A stretch of DNA of 64,000 bases, taken from NCBI GenBank assembly GCA_024663395.1, contig JANFAH010000005.1, forward strand, positions 2,914,001 to 2,978,000, read 5' to 3'. The position numbers and the translations under genes were made by a program. This DNA comes from Pisolithus tinctorius. Lineage: Eukaryota; Basidiomycota; Agaricomycetes; Boletales; Pisolithaceae. The notes beneath the pieces are model-generated. The model made no database searches, was not told the DNA's origin, and saw nothing but the letters and a program-made list of their open reading frames with translations. Below, in pieces: positions 23,901-32,954 of the stretch; position 1 is the stretch's first letter; the number at the start of each line of letters is the position of its first letter.

Positions 23901-23944
23901 GCGCACAGGCTGCCCATGTGTTGTGACTAAGTGTGACTACACTA

Positions 23945-23956
23945 TGTGAGCCGCTG
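23945..23956. repeat. Direct repeat (target duplication) at the right foldback junction
   Basis: TGTGAGCCGCTG, second copy; on the transposase strand it encodes the AAH shared by both severed ends. Confidence 0.85.
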
Positions 23957-26640
23957 CACTACTCAGGTTAATAAGGTACATACGGGTGGTGCGAGCGAGT
24001 TCAACATGCGCCTCTATGGATGTTGGGCAGTCCACAGCCTCACCATTGTCTTCGTTACGGGGACCGGAACCTAGGACCTGTGATGTACCGCCGTTCTCTC
24101 TGCCATCTGTTTACTTCATGTGAATATGATGAAAATCAATATGATCGTCCAATGACTGACCTTGAGTCGAAAGGAGCTGCATAGTTGCCGTGAGGCAGTT
24201 TCCCTCTAGCATCCCTCGTTCGTTGAAATCCCTTCGAGAGGCCGCCAACTTATCTAAGCGCTGATTGATAATGAGCATTTGGCCCAGTGGCTTGTTACGA
24301 TTGGTCCGCCGGTACGGGTCCTTCACAGCATCGATATGCTTTGATTCGGTGATTGATGTGCAAAGTCCGTTCGGCGCCCCAAATAAACGTATAAGATCAG
24401 GGTAGTGTTTCATCGCATGCTGGCGCGGTAAGGAAAAAGTTTGAATGGTACCCGATTGGCGAAATATTTCCCGGTACTTGTGAAAGCGGTCGATGGTATC
24501 TTGAACTGCAACCAAGGTTTCTTCAGTGAGGACATTGCGACGGACCAGGTATGTGAACTCCAACAAAGCGCGAAATGTTCGCACAATCTCCATTGGTACA
24601 TGCCCCTCAATGGCGGGTAGATACACCTATGTATCGAACGTTAACGACAGACTGTATAAACAACCTGATCTAAAATTACCTTCATTAGTGCCTTTGAGTC
24701 GTTACCAGTCCACTGTTTGAAATGACGGCCCTCGGGAAAGCGACGGAGCCCTGCGAAAGGCGCGACGGCCGCGATTCTAAGGTATCCTACATGAGGAAAG
24801 AAAGAAACGTAAATTAAAGCAGACGTACCTCCGGTCAATATCATCTAAGATCGCATTCGCCTTTGTTGTGCCATGCACGGTCTTCAAATAGCTTTCAACC
24901 CACTCGACCAAATGATCCTTGAACGTCCCTTTGATGATCTGGTGTAGTATATCAGGGGCGATGAGTTGGTATATATCGGCACGGGGAAAACTGCTGGTGA
25001 ACGGCTGAAATCGGTTTTCAGGACACAGGCACAGTGGAATCTAAGTGAAACAATACTTACAATTGTATCACCCACAATGCCATACGCATCCCGTAAGGTC
25101 TTGAGATCAAACTCCTCGATCAGCGCTTCTGCATGTTCGCGACTCCGATAAAGTGCATCAGTATCGAGTTCCTGCCTCATCGCAAGACATCTGAGATTCT
25201 AGTTAGTTGATAGTAAGAGTTGGAAAGTAGAAAAACATACTTCGCACACCACCCTCGCACAATACATGCCAGAAGGACTTGTTCCTCATAATCGGCGATA
25301 TAAGGGCCGAGTCCAAAAATTACGCGGCGATAGTGTCCATCACCGAACTGCATAACAGTTGGTTTGGTCATCGCAGGCTTGAGATTTCGAAGGATATATG
25401 CGAGTGACGAATGAAAGAGTTGGCGGCGGAATTGTCGGAACGTGTCGGTGGGCGCATGCTCTTTGTCGGCTACAAGTATATCTCTCATTAGCGCCATTAC
25501 TTTCCTATGTATCTATCAGATGCACTTACTATGTGGGATTGCAAGGAAAGCGATGAGAGCGACACTATTGCGATGTGCACGACGAACTTTGTTGCTCATG
25601 TTACCTATTGAGAGGTAGAGGGGATAATAATCGTTTTGACCGGTTGCGACTGACACGGTCGTCTTGTCACTGCCAAGGATGATTGGAACGAAGGTTGACC
25701 CGTGCGTGGTTGAATCACGAGAAATTATGTCCTGTTATTTGCACGCCATTAGTACAGCGCTCAGAGACATAGAAGATAAAAGACGCACCGCTTGAGTCCA
25801 CGCCCAATCACCAGACATGAAATCCTCCCACTGTCTCTTGTCCGTCGCACTCTCATATTCCCGAAACGGCCGGTAATCCATGTCTCTCGAAAAATCAGGT
25901 CGGGAAAGCATATCGCGAATAACGTCTTTAGGGTCCCGGAACCAAATATCGTACGCGGCGTTCATCCATGATGGGACATTATCAGTTGGTCGTTCGCCGG
26001 TATAGGATATGCAAAAATTCTCCCACTGTACATCACCAAGTATAGTGCGATCGATCGTCTTGTACATTTCGGCGCTATCTTTGAAGACGGGCTGGCTGCC
26101 AGCGCCGAGAAGTGTCGCATTCCAGAGATCTAGTAACTCGTTAATATTGGCTGCAGACATCTGGCTGCGGGTGAACAGGAAGTCAGCTAGCTCGAACTCC
26201 AGACGACTGGAGTATGGCGACCAATCGTTAGGTTGCTTTTCAGAAGGAGTTTGCGGGGACGACTGTCCAACTGGGAGGGGGTTTCCAGACGAATCACAAG
26301 GCTGCCCTGTCAAATAATACATCGGTAAATACTTAATTTTTCACCCATACTGCGTACCGGTGAGGTTTGGGTGATAGTTCCGATAATACTTGTCGCCTTG
26401 TCCAACAAACTCTGCCAGAAGGGTTGGATTCGAAGGGCTTGTGGATGGGTCACTATAGTCGTCGTCGTCCGGTCGGAACTGGAATTGTTCCTCTTCAGGC
26501 GATGGTACCTGATCTGGCTGTTCTACCTGCGCGGGGATGTTGATAGGCGGAAATACTGGGTGGTATACGTTGACGTGCTGGGTTAGGCCCGACTTGTTTC
26601 TGAACCATCGACGGCAGCCAGGTTTCGTGCAGGGAATCAT
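23957..26640 (-). pseudogene. Plavaka transposase, N-terminal and catalytic part (severed)
   Basis: Multi-exon minus-strand gene from ATG 26,640. It opens with a C2H2 zinc finger (CTKPGC, 12 residues, HVNVYH), then an acidic Pro-rich linker. The next exon (26,322 down to about 25,740) contains PSWMNAAYDIWFRDPKDVI and YRPFREYESATDKRQWEDFM. Later exons contain FVPIILGSDKTTVSVATGQ, whose Asp is the likely first catalytic residue of the DDE-type core. They also contain PTVMQFGDGHYRRVIFGLGP, APDILHQIIKGTFKDHLVEW and SITESKHIDAVKDPYRR. The coding text runs to the foldback junction as IEAHVELARTTR. Exons are separated by short introns. Apart from the insertion I see no stop inside these exons, so the gene may have been functional when it was hit. 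Confidence 0.85.
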
Positions 26641-26808
26641 ATCTGAAAGAAAAATGATGAGTAACGGGAGTTACTGTGGGACAGCAAAGATTTGCCGACT
26701 GAACATAGAATCGAACTAAGCCAAAAGAGACGGCAGGGGCGTACCTTTTTTTCTGTCTCTTCGTCTTCCACCTTCACGCACAGCCAACGACCCTTTGCAC
26801 TGCAAGAT

Positions 26809-29242
26809 ATGGACAACCAACCGGCCGCGGAGTGCCCACAGGAGACACTTGCGAGTGGTCGCCCGAAGCGCCAGGTGGCTAACGTGCATCCCGGTAGGAT
26901 CGTCCTCGACAGCCAACCGAGAAGACAGACGAGCGCGGAGAAGGAAGCTAACAATGAACGCACCCGGGAAGCCCTTGCCAAAAAGGTTGCAGCGCTGAAG
27001 AGAGGTTATCAACGGATCGGCGAAATCGAGGATGAAATGGAGGTCAACCAAAGTGGTGTCGCCGCCGGCGCTAAGCCCATCAAGCCGTGTCCTCGTCCTC
27101 GTCCTCGTCCTCGCGCTGTTGGCAGGCAAAGAAATGAGAGTGATGGCGGTATCTATCATGCTTAACCAAGAAAACATGAGGCTGATTTTTTTTTGTAGGG
27201 ATGAATGAGCCACTTACCCCCCTAGCTGACGTGGAAGACAATGCTGGACCTGTAGTGATGAAGGGGAAAGGGACAAAAGCAGCAAAGGCAAAATCGCTGC
27301 GTGAAGCGATAATCTCCACGCGCAACAAAGTATCCCCGCCATCAACACGTGACAATAGCATCGGCGCTAGTACTGGTTTGATGTGCGTCTTACTTCTTAA
27401 CATGTTCCTCCTAACTGAGGCAACTCTTTTCTTTGCGAATGTCCTAACGACTGCCAGCTCTGACGATAAACTGACTTTATCTAAGCGTGTCAAAAATTGG
27501 GTGAACATCGTCGACACAAGCTCTACGCGATCTTCGAGTGCCAGTGCCAGTCCTCGCACATCAGCTGCACCACCTCCGTCCACAAGTACCCTCGCTACAA
27601 GTACTACCGACGTCGAGTTCCGTGTATTCAATCTCGGCTCTCCACTGCCAAATGATCCCCAATACAACTACGAGTTCGAATCCCAACTACCAGAAAACTT
27701 CGACTCGCTACCTGATCGCAAAGATGGAGAAGCTAGCGGGCCAGTGAGACCTCTGGCTTTGGACGTCCCCGCTCTTCAAAATGTTATCGTTGAGTATCTT
27801 TCACGCTGAAACGGTTTTTACTCATGCAATGGTAGTCTCAGTGCGCTGCCGCAATGGCCGAGGATTATGAGGCCAATGATCCTGCCGCCAGACTCGCCAA
27901 CGTCAAGAGGAAAGTAGCCGAGTTGGAATACGTCTCAACCTCTGAGGTTGAGGGCGGCGGCGTCGATGATAACTGCGACAATCTAGACGATGCCATCCGT
28001 GTTTTGGGGCACAAGAATGCCGCGGCCAAGGTATGTGCTGACCACCTTTCTCCGTGTTCCTTCATCTTTTATTTTCTTTCAGTCGCGTGTCACGGTTACA
28101 AAGGGCATGCCAAAGAAGATCAAGATACAAGCTTGCGACTCTATGTCCAGCTTATCGGCCACATCTACTAGCAAGAGATCTATCGTAGCAAGCGATTCGT
28201 CGAGTCAAGTGCAGACCGTCCCTGCGCAAGCGCGTTTCAACAATTCGGATCTCCCCTCGGATCTGCATAAAGATCAGAAGTGGAAGAGGGAAGTTATTCC
28301 GACGCTAATCCTATGGGCCGGAAACCAAGAGGATGCATTCAACATCGCCAAGCAAGATATTTGCGGGGCTCTACAGGAGATCATGCCAGTCGTATACCCC
28401 ATACTCAAGAACACGGCAGGTAGCATTCTTCCCAGCTCGCCCATGGTTTCTGTCGTAAGTCCATTTCATTCTGACTTCATCTGTAGCTGACCGTGTTCGC
28501 CATAGGCGTCTCAACGCTTGTGTGATTGGAGGCACGGCTTTGCCTCCGCGGCCGTTGCGCAACTCGTAGCTTTCTTCCTCAATCCTCAAGACCCATCGCC
28601 CGCCGACACTGCAAAAGTATTACTCGATCATTTCACATTCTTATATGAAGACCTCGACACGACTGTTCCTGAGAAGGCCTTCCGCTCCGTTTTTGTGCAA
28701 CAGCTGCTGCTGAGCAGCCATTTGACCGCAATCAAAGGATACGTTCAAGTCCCCGCTCTTGACACTTCGTCTTTGGCGAAGCATGGTGTTGTTGGTGCTC
28801 TTGGACTTTGTGCTGCTGCGGTAACATTTATCGAGTCATTTTCATAGCTACAGTATTGATTAGTTTTTTAGCTCTCACGTGGCTTGAACCTCGTTAGATC
28901 TGGTGACGTCGAGTTCAAGTCCCCCGTCAATGTCAAAGATGGTATTGCCAAAGTGGCAACGAGGTTTGTGCGGACCCCCGTCAAATACAACATGGCTTCG
29001 GGCAAGGATAGCAAGACTGCGTGCGCGTTTTCAGACCAGAATTGGGGAGCCCCAACGAGGAAGTTTACGGGGGCCGCCAAAAGAAGATCTATTGCTCAGC
29101 TTCAAGCCATCGTAGAGCTCGCCCTTGCTTCACTTGCGATAGGGCAAGAACTCGACCCCGAGCTGTTGAGTGATGCAGGATCTGACGACGAGTATGCACT
29201 TATCTGTAGGTTTTCATTCCCTACTGCTTATACGATCCACTG
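26809..29242 (+). CDS. Plavaka passenger gene, divergent to the transposase
   Basis: ATG 26,809 lies 170 bp from the transposase start, so the two share a divergent promoter. Exons: 26809-27148, 27199-27382, 27458-27782, 27836-28030, 28083-28454, 28506-28820 and 28872-29242. Donors include GTATCT, GTGCGT, GTATGT and GTAAGT. The protein starts with a basic segment (SGRPKRQVANVHPGRIVLDS), then a coiled coil (EKEANNERTREALAKKVAAL). A Ser/Thr/Pro-rich stretch follows. The globular C-terminal half contains DLHKDQKWKREVIPTLILWA, LCDWRHGFASAAVAQLVAFF and ACAFSDQNWGAPTRKF. I recognise this layout from recurrent agaricomycete proteins near such transposases, but no function is known to me. The position inside the element and the absence of internal stops suggest an element-encoded accessory protein. 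Confidence 0.7.
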
Positions 29243-29334
29243 AGTCCACAACAGGATCTCTAATACATCTTCCCAATTGCTATCGCTAGTTCGTCTATGT
29301 TTTTCAATCCCTCGATCTTACCGCCGCGTAATTT

Positions 29335-29583
29335 ACTTCACCGCTACTTAGCATGTGCTTAGCGGATATTAATTGCACTTCGTTGCTGCTTATCTGCTTG
29401 ATGGAACAGAACCAGCATTATTTCAAGTAAGAAGCTAATAAGCTAAGCACGCGTTAAGTAAAAAATAAGCAGTGCTAAGTAAGTATCCAGCAGAAGGATC
29501 TACTTATCCAAGCAGACGGCTGCTTGGCAGTTGGTATGATAAGCAAATGTTAAGTAGCTGTCAAGTAAGGATAAGTAAACTCG
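29335..29583. repeat. Plavaka subterminal GCTTA/TAAGC repeats, right end
   Basis: Dense GCTTAG, TAAGCA, TTAAGTA and AAGTAAG words, counterpart of 14,014-14,185. Confidence 0.6.
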
Positions 29584-29598
29584 TGATTTGCTGATGAT

Positions 29599-30410
29599 AG
29601 ACGCAGTAGTGGGGGTTCACGGGGGTAATGATGGCATCACGATCGGATGCCTTGGTGATCCCGTGTTGGGGTCTCGTGGACAGAGGGCTCCATGCGGTCC
29701 CAAACCAATGTTTGCGTGGCTACGCCATCTGTTTGACTTGCAATGTGTGGGCGCGGCTCCCTTACCAAAAGCAGTTTTCAGTAGGTGGACGAAGTCGGGG
29801 TTTTCAATTCGCGATCCCCTCCCTGTTGTCTGTCTAGAATTCTTAGGTATGCCGTTCTCTTACCTCTATGGGTAAAATCGATTGTGCAAGTATCATTGGA
29901 ACATGGCGCATTTTCCCACAAAGTGGAGCCATCTGTCGCGATTGCGTGCAACAACGTCAGGGTATTATTTGAGGGGGTACCCTCATCTATGAGTTTCTTA
30001 TAGTAAATACCTGGTATCACAGAACAATGACGGCAGAGTCCGTCGCAGGCACGCTTGGTTAACCCGGACATACGGCTCAACGTGGCTGGATGTCTGGTCT
30101 CCCAGAAAAGGATATCGATTGGCCCGGAGTTCCTAAGGCTAACACGCTCGGCTTGATACGGCCTGAAGAACTCCACGATCTCCGGATATCCACCCCCGTG
30201 GTCGGAATCACTACGAATCATTATGTGTGTAATGAGCAGAGAAGAATGCAGAACTGTACCTGTCGGTCATAATCGGTGGAAGGAAGCCAAGGAACAGCTT
30301 TGGAAAATGGGCTTTAATCACGGCGAGCGGGAAACGCCTACGATAGCCGTTATCAAGGGGGAAAAAAACTAACAAGCGATATCCCAAACCCCTGCGGAAC
30401 TATACAGGGA
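29599..30410 (-). repeat. Unidentified dispersed repeat, copy C, right part
   Basis: Matches 9,955-10,700. The minus strand has an open frame of 147 residues at 30,221-29,778 (GYPEIVEFFRPYQAERVSLR, PIDILFWETRHPATLS, LTKRACDGLCRHC). An upstream frame reads YRRRFPLAVIKAHFPKLFLG. It is better preserved than copy B, which suggests a once-coding unit. I do not recognise the family. Confidence 0.55.
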
Positions 30411-32954
30411 ATTACAGTAGAATTACTCACTTCTATTAGCTTTAGCTTCAAGCAATTGAGCAGCATGCAGATAAGAGCCTTCGCCCGATCATTCTTACTA
30501 ATAAACGATGGTCCCAGTCTGTAAGATGACGGTATTATGAGTGGTAAAAACATATCATGGTTCCATTTTCTCAGCGGTGGACCCATCGATATTGAATCAG
30601 CCTCCGGGACCAGGATAGCGGGTCATGTTTCATGTGATGATCACATCCAAAAGGTCGGTGCCCGGTATTGGTATTATTGGGTTACAACGCCCATTTGTCA
30701 ATAAGTTAGATGTATTTGTTTTTTGGCGTTAACACACTGACGTCGTATGTAGGTATGTATGTACACCCTAAGGTAAATGTGACAGGAGACGTCATTCTTA
30801 AAACTTGCGCGGTCACTATAGCACCCCTGGAGTTATGAGGAGTTATGTCGGCTCTTCTCAAGGGTGAAGAGGCGTAGATTAAATCACAGCGGCATCAAAT
30901 CATTTCCCACCACGCCAGCCCACACAAACATACGGCGTAGGACGCGGATACAAACTCCTCTCGTGTAGTAGGTCGTAATGCAGAGGAACATGTGAAAGAA
31001 CCGCGGAAGTGCACATACCAGGCCACAGGGCAGGGGCGGAAGTGCGGAACCGGAACCGTAGACGCAAAATTTTAGGACCGGATGGAAGGAGGGTAGTACA
31101 TGGTAGTGGTATTTAGGGGTGCGCAACGAGTGCGAAGGGTGCGGCGGTACATTTCGGAGTGCACCGAGACAGGGCAGAACAGTCGGACCGGAATGCGCTA
31201 GATGGCGTAAGATTCTCAGGCCAATATGGCGGATGAAAAGCGCGCCCACTATTAGAAAGGGGTGCAGGACGATAGAAGCTGAGGACGTACACAACGACTG
31301 CGAGGGGGAATTGATGGGAGGGAAGAACACGAAACGGAAGAGCGACTACCGAGTCGGAGATCCCAGACTCATCGAAGGTCGCCTACTTAACGCCTACGAA
31401 CTCCGGTCGTAATATATCCACCCTGTAAGAAGTGTCAGCCGTCCTGAGAGTCCTCTGACATGCCAGGATGACATGTTGCGGTGGACACACAAGACCTGGC
31501 AGTGCGTGTGTGTACAGGTGTGTACTTAGGAGTGCGCAATCTGCGCGCCGCCATCGGATGATCGGTGCGCTACACAGGCTGATGTGACATTGAAATCTTC
31601 CCGGCAACACTTGCCGCAGCCCGTGTTGGCGTAAGTTGCCGACCACATAGGTAAGTTCAGAAGTTCATTCCCAGAAGATGAGGAAACCTCGTAAGCGCGA
31701 AGGCCTTATCGATCACACGTGTGACCTGATGGAATACCGTTCGACAAGGTAAAGACAGGTAAAGACAAACAAGCTATGCAGCGGCAAACGTTTTGGTGGC
31801 TAACATGGCGAAGACAACAAATAACCAGATCCTGAGATTATTCCTGTCAACCAAATTGGCGCTGACAAAGCAAATTGGCTTGACAGAAGGATTCGGATGC
31901 TGGGAAACGATGGCATGTGTTGCTGGGCAGGTCTCACCTCGTCCTCGATCTGGATCCAGGGACATCATATCCATGCGCTGCAGGCTCATCTGTGGACCGA
32001 TATTCCAGAAGACATAGCGGTGTCAATCACCACGATAGCACTGCCAAACCTTTCCAGGCTCCCTGAGAATCGACCACATCCAGAGCAACTCCGATACCAA
32101 AAGGCCCAGGCTGGAGCTGGAGTGGAGTCTTTTGTGGTTTGCTTTCCTGTAATGGTCATTTTCAAATGCCTCGCCGCGCCCGCAGTCTCGATAGGTTTGT
32201 GCTATCGTTATCATTTTGATAGTTGCTGAGTTCGATGTAAACCAGGCGCTCGCGAATGATAGCCCATCCTGAGAAATGATAAGAAACCACATAAAATGTA
32301 TCGTAACCCTAAGTTCGTGACAGCCCTTGCCATAAATAATAAACGGGACGCACGTGTGGCGGCGAGATTTGATTGCAAAGGTCGATCGGGCTGAATTTCA
32401 AAACCGCTCCATCCCCCGTAGAAAAAAGAAAAGACAACCGTCTTTTGACGACGACTACCACTGTCTAAGTCGCTCGCCCTCACTCCACCCCGTCAGCGAG
32501 CACGGCACGACCAACCACGCTCTTTATCCGGACGGCTCTTCACGACCCTCAGGCATCGGCGGCGACCGCTTTTCTGACCATCTCACGCACTTGTTTACCT
32601 GGGCCGACTGTCTGACATTGGCATCATATCCTCTGCATTGGCTCATATCTTAATTGTCCCTCATCATCTTTCCCCCGTCCGGTGAGCGCACAATCTCTCT
32701 AGTATTCCACACGTGCCAGCCACTTACTAATTTCTGACGTCAGGCTTTTTTAATAGTATCCTCCGTTGAAAAGTACATACTTTTTACCTCTGTCTATGTC
32801 CCTTTCCACCTTGCTTTAAACCAGGTGGATCGATCAGGTCCGTAATTTTGGTGCTGAAGATTTCGGTTTCCAATCAACTTACAATTTGTTGACAGTATAT
32901 TGGTCACGCATTCCACTCACCAGGTTCCAACCGAGTGCTGATTGCGAGAGAAGG
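30411..32954. other. Long intergenic stretch and promoter region
   Basis: Frames of 70-150 codons exist on both strands (for example 30,884-31,330 minus) but overlap each other and are not protein-like, so I call no gene. The last 600 bases are CT-rich with several AG acceptors and probably form the promoter and spliced leader of the gene starting at 32,955. Confidence 0.5.

Larger units (their letters stand above)
14914..23944. mobile_element. 9.0-kb foldback-type inverted-repeat element
   Basis: The left arm 14,930-19,079 and right arm 19,298-23,930 are near-identical reverse complements. Outside them about 15 further bases match imperfectly (TGTAGTC on both sides). Each arm has three layers from outside inward: a roughly 1.2-kb array of short GGGCCC-centred repeats, a 161-bp tandem array and about 0.9 kb of single-copy DNA. 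A 218-bp unique loop separates the arms. The right arm is longer by 483 bp, exactly three 161-bp units. A 12-bp direct repeat flanks the whole. No transposase or other convincing gene lies inside; the short frames that recur in the 161-bp array are a by-product of its period. The structure resembles Drosophila Foldback elements (long modular inverted repeats, 9-bp duplications). Its mobilising enzyme is unknown. Confidence 0.9.
13999..29598 (-). mobile_element. Plavaka DNA transposon carrying a nested foldback element
   Basis: Bounded by a 15-bp inverted repeat, ATCATCAGCAAATCA at 13,999-14,013 and its reverse complement at 29,584-29,598. Just inside each end are GCTTA/TAAGC-rich subterminal stretches. 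The element carries a minus-strand Plavaka transposase and a divergent plus-strand passenger gene. Copy B of the surrounding repeat (9,060-10,700) is continuous across the insertion point and so serves as an empty site. Total 15.6 kb, of which 9.0 kb is the foldback insertion, leaving about 6.6 kb of Plavaka. A clean target duplication is not visible; GTTGG/GTGGG at the junctions is only suggestive. Confidence 0.8.

Noticed and set aside
14914..23944. Inverted arms as an assembly or chimera artefact
   Set aside because: A flanking duplication that restores a reading frame, a unique 218-bp loop and a three-unit difference between arms all argue for a real insertion. Long reads would settle it.
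30884..31412. Overlapping frames of 148 and 97 codons on opposite strands
   Set aside because: Neither reads like a folded protein, and neither has plausible splice context or a second copy to support it.
30600..32300. tRNA or other small RNA gene
   Set aside because: No cloverleaf-like A and B box pair or other RNA signature could be found by eye.
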